Shown here one piece after another: positions 22,201 through 34,058 of a DNA stretch of 64,000 bases (the first letter of the stretch is position 1; the number at the start of each line of letters is the position of its first letter). The notes under the pieces are model-generated. The model searched no databases and was not told the origin of the DNA. It was given only the letters and a program-made list of their open reading frames with translations. Origin of the DNA: Prostheceraeus crozeri (Eukaryota; Platyhelminthes; Polycladida; Euryleptidae); NCBI GenBank assembly GCA_907163375.1, contig CAJQUW010016929.1, positions 124,001-188,000 on the forward strand. Reading direction: 5' to 3'. The translations under genes were made by a program, and so were the position numbers.

Positions 22201-24945
22201 TAATGACTTAATCGTTTTCATTCTTTTTAGATATGACAAAAGACAGTAGGCTATGACCAGACAGAGCAGAAATAAATGGGAGATAGTTTAAGAATACTGG
22301 AGAGCACATCAGAAAGGAAAAATGCAAATACTCTGTACAAAACAGAAAATGGAAAATTAAATGAGCACAAATAATGATGTGACTGTTTTATTATTAATTA
22401 TTATTAATTAGATTAATTATTGTGCCTAAATATCATTTCTTTATAAACTGTATTCTGTATATGTAGTAAACTGTTTTCTTTTATGTCTGCACGTTTTACA
22501 TGTAGATCGCTCTGCTGTATCATCTGATTGAGAGCAGACGAATCGCGTCGTGAATAAATGTGTGATCATGAAATTTTGCGCTTCTATTTATACACAAACA
22601 TAATTCTTGGCTCATACCGAAAGTTATCAATAGAAAACTCCCCTGAGATTCCCAGCCTTTCTGTAGGGTAATGTCGCACTGGAGAACAGCGCCTGAGGTG
22701 GTACACAAGGTTATAGACATTTGTAAATTATCGTCCAGCCAAGCTTACGTCGGCAGCTTCAAAATAGATTGCATTAAATCGAAACAACTAGCAGATCTCC
22801 GACTCCGTAGTGAATTTTGCCATGTAGTGACATGTCATCAACATATTGCTGAGGTGAGAATATAAGCTTACTCATAGTGCACAACGGAAAGTACACAAAA
22901 GATCTCCTCTCGGATGGAGGGAAGTAGGCGTGTTGAGACCGCATTCAATAACTGGAAACTGTAAAATACTGGAAGGCATTCAGAGATGACAATTGGTGGG
23001 TGCAGAATGCACGATTAATGGACTCACAAAATTCGTACTCCTGAGTTCAAAAATTCAAACGCCCGAGGTCAGAAGTCACACACCCTAGTCACCCGATGTG
23101 ACAATACACACCCGAGTCGCCCGATGTGACAATACACACCCGAGTCGCCCGATGTGACAATTTATACACCCGAAAGGAATGTTCCGGACGGTCAGTAGAA
23201 CCAATCGGGTTTGTGCGGGAGGGAGATACGAAGAAGAAGCAGTGTAATGGACCAGCAGTGGTTTTGAAGGTGATGTGTGACGAAGTGCTGGGAGATGTGC
23301 TGATCGTCTAATTATCAGACTAAAGATGAGCGTTGGGTATCATGAAATTTGAATCCCGACTCGAACTAAAAGCCAATCCGAACCCGAATTGGGTCCAGCA
23401 ATTTTACCAGAACCCGATCAGAAAATATGCAATTGCAACCTATGTGAGAATTCACATTCTATACTAGCTAGTACATGTGCAACGATCTCGTCCTGCTTCG
23501 GCCACAGATCGATTTGGAATTACTGTGTTCGCGTGCAGTGAAGGTTCCCCTAATCGGATGGAACCTATTGAAGTGATGCATCAGAATATCAAGCAACAGT
23601 CCAAAACAATAGAGCGACCCATCATTGTATGAATCACTATTATGACGAGACCGTGTCATGCTGTAAATAGGACTACAGTTCATAATGCGAGCGGATTAGC
23701 AAAGCATAATGATCCAATTGTGTGAAGCATTTTTTTAATTTTAAAGTTATAGTCAGCTTTTGAATCCAGTTGTAAAGTATGCTTGAATAATCGAAAATCA
23801 CATTTCTGTATCCACTCAAGATCTTTTGTGTTTTCTTACTCAGAATGAAGACACATGAATATTCATAAGCTCATATGCAGGACAACCCAACTAGAAGCAT
23901 TTTTTCTGAATAAAGCAAGTGCATATTTTCAGTCCTCAAGGGAATGTTGTTTTCTTATTCATAATGGTGCAAACACGTGAGCCACAGCTGGAAGCCGGTC
24001 GAGATTTTCGTACCTGGCCGGGCCCGGTCCCAATTCAAGTAGGCCGGAGTTGCGGTCGGTTTGCATCAAAGTTGCCGGCCGACGACCGGGCTGGCTTTTG
24101 TAATTCGATTATATGATCTACTTTTGCTCTAGAAGTACAGCATACTTTGAGTCTAAAGTACAGCAAAATTTGGAGTGCGGAACAACGCTCACTACTTTGA
24201 TGATCGAAGGACAGTACTTCATAATCAGTGTGCTGCTTATTCCCAAGCACTTCATAATTATGGTCTTACGGCTGCATTGCAAAGTAGAATCAAAATGTTG
24301 TATAAAAATACATGTATTATTTGTTTTAATCAAAGATACTTGGTTCTAGACATCCAGATATAGAGTCATCGTTGAGTCATTCTCGATTCTCTTAGTCATC
24401 TTCCTTCTTTTGCCCCGCCACTGCAATCAGGAGCATTGTGGGAATATCATACAATGACCACTTCAACATCCTTTTCTGACACTTTGAAATTCAATTTCCT
24501 GATTGCCTCTGAAAAGAAAAAACATTGAGGTAGTCAATTCCTGAGGGTGAGTCCAAATGCTAAAAAGAGAATAAATTCATATTTCATTATTGTATACCTA
24601 GTGTATACCCAATTTATAAATCCTTATGATTTGGCGCATACACGGAATGCAAGGAGAACACTATTCTCTGTGAATTTTTCAATCTCGTTATATTCCAATT
24701 ATCTTTTGAAAGACCAAGTTTTAGGTATACGAGAATTGATTGGATGATTAACAAAATGTGTGATTTTGAGTGTTAGGCAATTCTACATATAAAACATCTA
24801 CAAAATGCAATTAATAATGCGATTGAAAATAGGTATACAAATATTCGGCACCGCTACTTCAGTCCATCATCAGGTATAGAAAGAGGCAAGATGTTTCAAG
24901 AAATAATGGAGAAATACATAGATATAGTTTAGATATAGTTATAGT
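22201..24945. other. Spacer without recognisable gene
   Basis: Only short frames without family motifs are present. The region includes a 28-bp tandem repeat (23078-23172), a CGG-rich block (23995-24105, variants of GGCCGG and GTCGGTT), and a CCTGATGATGGAC motif on the minus strand at about 24860-24875 that resembles the core of self-cleaving RNAs. Confidence 0.5.
23078..23172. repeat. 28-bp tandem repeat, about 3 copies
   Basis: The unit ACACACCCGAGTCGCCCGAT plus TGTGACAA is repeated with a period of 28 bases (GATGTG at 23095, 23123 and 23151). The first copy has a few changes; the second and third are nearly identical. It is a minisatellite; no function is evident. Confidence 0.8.
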
Positions 24946-26250
24946 CAGTGGCGTCGCGTGCTCCCAGACGACCGGGCCTTCGCTCCAAAGTGTATTCCTG
25001 TATTTCTGCAGCAGACAACATGAACTGCATAAAATTTGACTATATCTTAATTTCAGTGAATTTTCAAGCACTTGTACAAGTACATGAACATTCAAATCAT
25101 GCTGGCATCCATGACTACAGAATCAAATGAAATGATGTGAGAAATAGATACTGATATTTAAATGAAAGGTACACTGAAGTCCTTGGACTACCCACTGTTG
25201 ACTATTCTGCATGTGAATTATAATTCACTATGAGTCCTATGTGACAGCCTATTTTTCTGAACAGTCTCATAAACATGCAATCCTAACCTGACTGTTCGTC
25301 AACGCGATCCCAATGTTTTCCCAAGATTTTAAACGTCAAATGACAATGAAAATGTGATGTTGATTTCTCACATGACGCTTGATTACCTTAGTGAGATTAC
25401 TGTAGAGAACATTCACTCTCGTAGAAGCTCTCGCCAACGCAAGACTCTGTTGTGTTTAGTATAGCCTGTCAATCACTTACATGTTTCAAATTTAGGGCTA
25501 CTAAAATGTTTTTTGTACTGATCCTGATATTCTATCCCTTGAGAGTGGTTTAGTTTTTATTTCAATGCCATAAACTTCGTGTACGATGGCTGGAGTTTTC
25601 TGCATAATCCCTCGGACGTCTGGCCGGTGTAGAAAATAACCACTATTGAAATCGTTGCCATAAACATAATATCAGAATATGTCTTGAATTCTGACTCTTG
25701 AATTCTCTGACTGAATCACTTCATGGCTATTTCCTTTCTGCGACTTCTAACCTTCCGATCTGACATTCAGCCATTGGTGAACGCAGACACGACGATTCAA
25801 CGCGTCATCATCTTCTCCAAAATTTGGCGAAGCCACGAAAAGGGAAAATTTGCGTCTCTCTCAATCTGAATCTAAGAATTTATAAATAGATATTTTCTTA
25901 CATTGTTGCAATGTAATTGCTTCTTCGTTTCTATCGGGAGAAGACGATCGAGGTAAGTGCACACGCTCCACATATCACACAAACACACAAATCTCTGTGA
26001 TTTGCTGTGAACACATCCCCAGAGCATTGTGTGATTACTTGAAGATTCCTGCAGTTAACAGCTGAGCGCTGGCGCTCGGAACGTATTTGAGAGTAGTGAC
26101 TTGAAACTGTAAAGTGTGTGTAAAGGTGTAAACGTAAAGATGCTCTCAAACACAAAAAATCAAAACTATTTGCACTTAAGTTTTATGAACGTAAATAATT
26201 ATTTTTGGGTATGCGGCGAAGGCCTCGCAGGCACGGAGATGACGCCACTG
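24946..26250. mobile_element. Region bounded by hAT-like inverted ends
   Basis: The left end CAGTGGCGTCGCGTG (24946 onward) and the complement of the right end, CAGTGGCGTCATCTCCGTG (ending at 26250), share CAGTGGCGTC and a nearby GGCCTTCGC. This is the terminal pattern of a large group of hAT elements and of the verified non-autonomous hAT at 54810-56121, which is nearly the same length. No transposase is seen inside, and the 8 bases flanking each side do not match. Either the element is rearranged or the two ends belong to different copies. Confidence 0.5.
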
Positions 26251-28203
26251 CTAGACACCGCACTTAAAAGATTAATGTTTCCTGAGATAATTGTGAGTGC
26301 TATGTAGGAGACATAATGAAACATAATTAATAAAAGCATGTTTTAAGACATAATGAATAACGTTGATCACAAATTTCAGATTCACAATAATGAGGGAAAT
26401 GATGGTAGTCTAAATGGGGTGTCCAAGATATTGAGCTTACTTTTGATTTTCCAACACCTCGCCGAACGACAGTTTTTGAGTTCGAGCGTAACCTGTCCTG
26501 GTAAATTTTAACGTCAGCTCATGCGTTATCACCTTTGGAATCATTCAGTATATTGCCTCCTTATAGCGCTTCTGCCGTCAACTTGTCGTACCAACTGAAC
26601 CTGAAATACAATGCCGGCATAGAATACTTTCAAGGGGCACCTGTCAAATGATAATCATAAGTAGGCTTATCACATATCTATATCATTAATTTATATTTTT
26701 AGCTCTATACTTGTATACGTAGAATACAGGCAATTTGATCGCCTGTGAAGTTAGCTTACCGGCAATATTTTGTTTAAAAATATTCTGAATTTATCTTTGC
26801 TGCAGTCGCGTTTATTGTTAAGAATTAAACTTTTATGAATAAAGGGTATAAGATAAACAAAATATTGTCGCAAATGATGACATTATTATCAGTACCAACC
26901 CAATTCAAAAGATCCAAAAGGTGAATTGACCTTCGAAATTACACTACCATACAAAAGAACACAATATTTTCGTGATGTTTGTACCGCCGGTCCCAGATAA
27001 CTATCCATGATTCCAGAATATTTTGCTGTGTTGTTATAGAAATAGTCGAATTACGCTTATCTTAGAAAGAGTTAGAGGATGCTCAATTCAGGGTTCGTGT
27101 GCTTGGACAATTCACATTAGGCTATCTAAGTTCATGCAGATAGTTCTTATAAATTTAAGAGTGGCAATTGTTAACCAAGCAATTGACTGTTATTGTGTTG
27201 TAATTTTGGCAATTCGCCATTGACCTATGCTGTTATAGTAAAGATAATAAAAATATACGTCTAAGGTCAATAAAATGACATTGTTATATTATATTTTATT
27301 GACATGAGACGTCTGTTTTTTTGTCGTCGTTTTTCAATGATGTGAGACATCATAATATTTGATAAGTATTTTGTTTTGGCAGAAGACAAAAAGTTATTTT
27401 TGAGACATTAGAATCGTTTTTATAATACATATGTGTCTAATACATTAAAAGGAAGGAGGATAGGACTTACCAACTTTACTTTGTCTTCATCAGAAACATT
27501 TTCTCTCCAATGTTGGTATTCGTCCACGGTCTGCAAGGGTTCGAACTCAAAATCCGATGACGATGCTGATGCTACAGCTTTACAATTAATCAGATTCCAG
27601 CGCATGATTTTAGCGGAACTCGTGGTCGCGAGGCTATTTCATCATCTGAAGAGAGTTAGCTTGTCGCCTGAGCTTTGATCGCTTTCTACCGTGCTTCCTC
27701 GATGCCATCTGAAAAGAATACAAAAACTGATTGTGCATTTCAATTGCATGGCCATTCATATACAGCTAACCTTTTTAACCAAAGTTGGATCTTAGGCCTT
27801 GCAGTTAATCGTGGGTTTTGGGTGATGGCAGGTAATCTTGGGGTTGGTTTATTATATTTCTTATTTGAATATCATTATGAGCAATATATATTAGTTTATA
27901 TTATTTCATTTTGAATGCACAGTAAAATTTCCAAAGAATTTCTGACAGATTTAGACGCAGGATACTTCTTCACCAATATGTGGTCATTTTGTTCTCAGGT
28001 TACCTTACCTAACACCTTGTTTCAATATACATATACGTATGTAGGCCTACTTATTTCTCAGTATATATACATACAAATAATGACAAATTTAGCATGTTTA
28101 ACTTTTTAAGGGTAAGATATAGTATACTACATCTTATATACAGTATATAAATATATAATATATATATAAAGTAAATATGTAGCCCTATGTATTTTATAGT
28201 ATT
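26251..28203. other. Spacer without recognisable gene
   Basis: AT-rich with no coding signal. A stem-loop with arms of about 19 bases (CGTCTAAGGTCAATAAAAT and an imperfect complement) lies at about 27258-27312. Simple AT repeats occur near 28050-28165. Confidence 0.5.
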
Positions 28204-28481
28204 CGCGTATTCCAATAAAGGTTTAAAGGAAATCTCCCCAAATTTTTCTGGTCGATTTATCAAAAAGAAAATCAAAATTGCTGGGTACTAGGCCCTCGTT
28301 GTCCTGCGTCTTCAAATGGCATAGATTAAAACTTTTAATGGTAGATAAAGCTCTACATCTACCATTTGAAGGCACAAGACGCCGAGGGCCTAGTACCCAG
28401 CGATTTTAATTTTCTTTTTTTATCAAATCGACCAGAAAAAATGTTCAGGAGATTTCCTTTAAACCTTTATTAGACTACGCG
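28204..28481. mobile_element. Foldback element with ~115-bp arms
   Basis: The left arm (28204 to about 28316) and the right arm (about 28366-28481) are reverse complements at roughly 88% over their length. They include GGTTTAAAGGAAATCTCC, CTGGTCGATTT, GGGTACTAGGCCCTCG and GCGTCTTCAAATGG-type blocks. The short centre is itself partly palindromic (TCTACCATT). There is no coding capacity. This fits a foldback MITE; target duplication not resolved. Confidence 0.75.
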
Positions 28482-29700
28482 TGAACATGATCTCCCGACA
28501 ATTGGTCAATTAATCATAAGATACAATGAATTCGAATTCTTATCAACTGATTAATAAGAGCGTTCATCAAATTAAATTTATGCAACTCACTTGCAGTACC
28601 AAGTATTTGCACACGATAAAGTTTATATCAATCTGCGTCTGGTTCATCCCGTTATTTTCTTGGAACATCCACTCGTTTCATGTTGTAAGGCCAGTATGAT
28701 TAATCTCTACCATGCATCCATTGGATGGGTATGAATTCGACCAATAAGTCTGCTGCGAATTCCACGATTATCTGAAATTCAGACAGCGGATCAGAATTCA
28801 GAAGATAAACGTTCATTTCCATTCATATACAACGTTACCGATGGAAATAAAAAAAAATAGCCACCGCGTACTTAAAAAATACGTTTTTTGGATGCCATGA
28901 TTCGGGCACACCGACAGTGATTTCGTACAGAGATTATTCATTCTCAGTCTGAAAAATTATTCCAAGGCCAATTTTCATAAATCTATTCAAAATTATTGTA
29001 AAATCCTTCATAAAATTTTCAGGATTCCTAACGATTGGGTCGAACAAGGTTCCCGCAGACCTTTCTTGGCTTTCTATGCATCATCTAAAAGAGATTTATG
29101 ACCGTTACAAAAATACAAAATTAAAGCAATACGTATACCACGAACACTAAAGTAAATGTATGATATAATATGATAATTCAAAAGCATTCATCGTAGGTAT
29201 AACGTTATTCATTTACTTCACCTAATTCCTGAGGCAAAATTGGTTGATGATTTCGGACAGTGCTGATTGCCAAATCGTAATTATAAACATAACATCATAT
29301 CTATTACAAGTGTTTTGTTATCAAAAAATTTTGCGAGGGGAGGTGTTAGGAGAAGCGAAATTCATTTTATAAGGAACAATTTTCATATTCAAAACACTCA
29401 AAGCTGAAGAAGAATGTTGAACTTGTGCCGTCAACGCACCAGACATTACATTCGCTCAAGCTCATGATAATATCCATACCTTAATCAATCAAATCATGCA
29501 AATCAAATATCTTTCATTTACTCGATATCCATGAAAATATGATTTGAGAACATAAATCAATAGAAAGTTTGCGATTATTAGGTTACGTGGAAGAAGATCT
29601 GAATCAAGCTTTCCTCAGCAGTTATTAGTAGTGTGTGAATATTCGGTTTATGATTTTTTTACTATAGAGCCAAAATGAATAACATCACGACAAAAAGAAC

Positions 29701-30112
29701 ACATCGAGCCACAACTTCTACACATCTCCGACGAAAACGCAATAGAGCCAAACTTAAGCTCTGCAGTACTTCACTCACCTTCAAGTAAAGTTTCATCAAA
29801 ATTCATCCAATACTCTGTCTTACACAGCCTTCACAATTTGACGAAAATCACAAAATTTCAATCTTTAGAACACACAACTAGCCAAAACTTCTGCGCATCT
29901 TTGCGGAAAACGCAATAGAGCCAAACTTAAGCTCTACAATACCTCACTCACCTTCAAGTAAAGTTTCATCAAAATCCATCCAATACTCTGTCCTACACAG
30001 CCTTCGCAAGTTTGAAAATATGGCCTATTCAGCGACATTTCAAACTTTCAAACACACATCGAGCCACAACTTCTGACCATCTTTGCAGAAAACGCAATTT
30101 CAAGAGGTAACC
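29701..30112. repeat. Tandem repeat, unit 173-182 bp, about 2.3 copies
   Basis: The block starting ACATCGAGCCACAACTTCT at 29701 recurs at about 29874 and 30056. The first two units share long stretches such as AACGCAATAGAGCCAAACTT and CTCACCTTCAAGTAAAGTTT; the third is partial and ends at about 30112. There is no open frame through it. It is a small satellite-like array. Confidence 0.85.
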
Positions 30113-30134
30113 TTATTATTTTGATTTCCGTTAG

Positions 30135-30365
30135 CAAAAAAAGAATCGGCTGGCCGACATAATACCGATTTATATTTTTCGGTCCTGCCTCGGTAAACCG
30201 ACAATCGGCTTCCAGATTTTCTTCCGAGCTAAAACAGAGTTTTATTTTATCGGTTTTGCCTCAGTTAGCCGATAATCGGCAACCGACGTTATACCGACCA
30301 GTAGCCGAAATAGCCGAGCTCATGCCGAGGCACCGACCTCGGACCAAACTCGGTCCGAGCTCGTG
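30135..30365. repeat. CGG-rich quasi-palindromic block
   Basis: It contains repeated TCGGTTTTGCCTCGG / CCGACAATCGGC-type words in both orientations, ending in GACCTCGGACC / GGTCCGAGCTCG. This resembles the degenerate blocks at 15400-15545 and 23995-24105, and again stands out sharply from AT-rich surroundings. Confidence 0.5.
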
Positions 30366-33300
30366 TTGAACACTGGGTGGCCCCTTCCGAGACCATGGGA
30401 ACACAATGCAAAGAGGCAAAAGTATCGATTAAATCAATTACCCAGACCATAGTAGGCCCTATTTAATGAAAGAATGACATTGTATCAGCCTTGAGAAAAA
30501 TGCGCATAAATTATGGAAGATTTCCAAAATATGTGCGGATCGGGTCGAGTTTCGGGTAGGATCGCTCATATTTACATCAGACAAAGTCCTGGCCGGCCGA
30601 GTGGAGTTGTCCAGTAAATAAACCGCCGAAACACCGTTGATGCTCGTTAACTGCTGATGATCACTCAATTCGCATGGAAAGACACTTTTATAGTATTTAT
30701 TTATGTACTTGTTCAAATCTATGATCGGCAATGATCTCATTTTATTTTTAAGATGATATAAAATGAGATCATTTTACATCTTTTCATTTTTTATAATGAA
30801 AATGTACCATTTTTTAGTGAAATAAACGTAGGCCTACACCGTAAATAAATCTAGTCATGCGAATTTTTTGATTTACACTGCTATCATGCTACTTTTGCTG
30901 CTCTTAGCAATGAAATTGAAATTATATTGCATCCAGCATCGATATATTCCAAATAATGGAAGACCGAAGAAAGCAGTTTAGTCATACAAAGCTTCTCGTA
31001 TATCAAAAGTTAGGTGGGGCCTATGGCCTATAAATTAAACATCACAAGTTTTGATTTAAGCTTTATACACTCGAATTAGAATGATTGCATTTTAATGATG
31101 AAAATTATTGGAAGCCAATTGACGTTTTTTGCATAATAAATACAAATAAAATTCTATGCTAATTATTACAGAAATGTATAATGATCAATATACCACACAA
31201 AGCTTAGGAGCTTCAGGTACATTTTGATGCAAAATAATTGGCAATCCGATAAATGAAGCGTCCGTGACATTGATTTAAAACCAGGTAAGGACTTTAAAGT
31301 CACCCTGTGTGCCTACAATATGCAGTTGGTTAGGCCAACAGTATCTAAAGTACGAAAAAGGCTGAAAATATTTAGATTACAGTCAAGACTTCAAAATTAT
31401 CAAGACAGTGTTATTATTAATGAGTTGTTTGACAATTTGTGTGATACACAGACTGACAGACAATAGCCTGTTGCTTTTCGCTACATGAATCAACCAGTGC
31501 GGAAGGACATGGGTAGAACAAACGAAAGAGACTAAATCTGATTCAATACAAAATGCGAAGAATCTATGATTAGAAAATATAATGGAACAAAACTTTGATG
31601 ATATCATTTTATCATTGCCGATCTTTGGTTCAAATGTAGGTCTGAATCTAAAACATGACTGACAGCGGCATACGGACTTTCATGATTTTGAAAAGGTTCA
31701 CAAGGGTCAAGTTATCAAATCAAACTAAATCAAAGGCAAAGACAATGAAAGTCTTTTTACAAAGTTTTATCTCTGTTCAAGGGTGTTGGTGTGCTGTCAT
31801 TTATTGACTTAATTACTGTCATTTTCTTTAGATCAAAGTGATGCGAAATCTATTTATTTGCTCAATGATGGACACTATGACATGATGATTTATTTCAGTG
31901 ATTATTAATGTAGGTCTATACATATGTATATGCACTTGTATCATAGGCTAGTGGTTATTAATGTAGGCCTACACATAGACAACGTAAAGTTCCACAACAC
32001 ACCAAAATAAATTACAGACTTACATATCCAGCTGACTTCATCATAATTTATTGTACTATATCGACCGTCAAGTTAATCGTCCACCTATCGTAGCGAATCT
32101 AACACCTACTTGTAATGACGTTGCTCGCTACTACTTGTTATTTTATTTTTTATCTAAGCTTATAGCGGCAACTTAGTAATCAAATTCTTATCAATTTAGA
32201 AAAGGTCTTCCTTCAACCGAAATATATATATGAACTGCAAGTTTAGAAAATAACCACCATACATTTTGTTTTGTGTGCAGTATACATTTATAGAATAAAG
32301 CGTGAGTGTGCTAGGATGAAACAAAGATCTCTCATAAAGCAGAAAAGATGGCTGGTGAAAAATATGAAGCTTTAAAATACTATTTCATAAAATTCTTCAT
32401 TATGGATGCCTACAAATCATCAAAATGTAAAGTTAACTCACTCATCTAAATGGATCGTTTCCTACAATGTGATACAATGCATGAGTTTCTTTGGTACTAA
32501 TGGGTTATCTCTCCCAAATTTGTCTAAAATCTGCAAGAATGAATCAATTGTCACCAGACTTCGAATACACGTACTTAGACATATTTTCTACCTACATACA
32601 AAATTTTATGCAGATCGGACAAGTACTTCTTGCATTAGAGACGATAACGTAAAGTGTGTGCATTGTTCTCTCTACTTTTTCGTCTCATTCACTAGCATTT
32701 GAGGGATGTGGCGGTCATCATCGCTTCACTAGTTGTCGAGAAATGACTTTGTTGACCTCAAGAGCCTTCTGCTCAGACGTTGAGGTCACTGACAAGTCAG
32801 ATGAAGCTGGCGGCATCGCTGCACTTCAAGTCATCGCTTCTAATTCAAAAAGAATATATCCGATTTGCCAGAATTTGGTATGTGGCTAGAGATATCCTCA
32901 CTTACGTGTGTTTAAAGTTTTGTGACGATTGATTCATTTCTACGGCTTTTAGACAAATTTGAAAACGTTGGGGATAACCCATAAGTACCGTTTTTTTTAT
33001 TTGTGTTCTGCATTTGTGACATGATTCTCATTCGCCTGACGATGACTGGCTGTGCCGGTCGAATGTTCTCGCCTAAATAGACATTTTTACCGCAATATCA
33101 TGGTTTTCGGGTTCCATCAAGTAGAAAATAATCAATCAAGCAGATTATTTGGCAAAAAAATGGAAGTATTTATTTCTAATCCTGGCACTCGTTGAATGAA
33201 GAATGCAAGTGTCAGGTTAGATGGGAATGAGACCGTAACTAGTCAACCAACTGAAGTAAAGTGATTGTAGTTAGCACCAGTTAGCAACAACAATATGTTT

Positions 33301-33862
33301 AGGGTAAAATTATACACTGTTGAACGTAGGATTGGAAACGTATTACGCCGCCGCACTATTTAAGTGTTAATGCCGATGTCAGACGCACATGTGCGGTGGA
33401 ATTAGCTGATATTTGTTCGCAACGTCCAGATGTAAATTCGAATGCACAGCACTCGAATTTTATTTTACACAAATGATTAAACCAAAGGCGAAACGTTGGT
33501 TTATTTTATACAGCTTTATAATATAAATTTAGTTGGAAGACCTTTTGTGAATTGATACAACCTAAATATTCTAACCGATAAAATCAAATCTACGTTTGCT
33601 TAATTCAGTGTCCGATGCCCCCGGAAAAATGATGAATGATGATCCTGCCTTAAGCTGCAGATGCTATGTATTAATTGCATTTGAACATATTGAGCAATTA
33701 ACACAATAGTTCCTCGGCTTCCGGCAAATCACTGAAAAATAAAACTACATTCACAACAGAAAAATGGAAAGCAAAACGAAACGTTTTATAAAAAGATTGG
33801 AAAAACGTTAAGTCTCCAATCTAACGATCAAATGAATCTTGAAAGGAATCCTCTTAAGTATC

Positions 33863-33870
33863 TATAAAAG
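33863..33870 (+). promoter_or_regulatory. Putative TATA box of the methyltransferase gene
   Basis: TATAAAAG lies 189 bases before the ATG at 34059. Transcription would be expected to begin about 30 bases downstream, near 33895, giving a leader of about 165 bases. The leader contains a 3-codon upstream frame at 34044-34055 and an out-of-frame ATG at 34052, which could dampen translation. Placement is inferred from the motif and distance only. Confidence 0.4.
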
Positions 33871-34058
33871 TAGTGCATGAAAGCATCATTCTTAACCGTT
33901 CATTGCATTGAAATCATTTGGCAAATAGTGTTGTCAACTGTCCCATTCACCAACTCTTATTGGTTTTCGTGAATTCTCGGGAAATAAATTAAATCGCACT
34001 CTCACATTGTCAGCATACAATTCATTCCAAGCACTTCTTCTGCATGCATTTATGAGTT

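Larger units (their letters stand above)
28482..33862. other. Long spacer upstream of the methyltransferase gene
   Basis: No coding region is recognised in over 5 kb. It holds the tandem repeat at 29701-30112, the CGG-rich block at 30135-30365, a near-duplicate ATTAATGTAGG-type pair at about 31905-31970, a hammerhead-core-like motif at 33036-33064, and a fragment with GGCGAAACGTTGG at about 33487, typical of transposon tails. The nearest 200 bases to the gene show a TATA box (listed separately). Confidence 0.5.

Noticed and set aside
23078-23172. CRISPR-like array
   Set aside because: The units are contiguous 28-base tandem copies without spacers, and the sequence is animal DNA.
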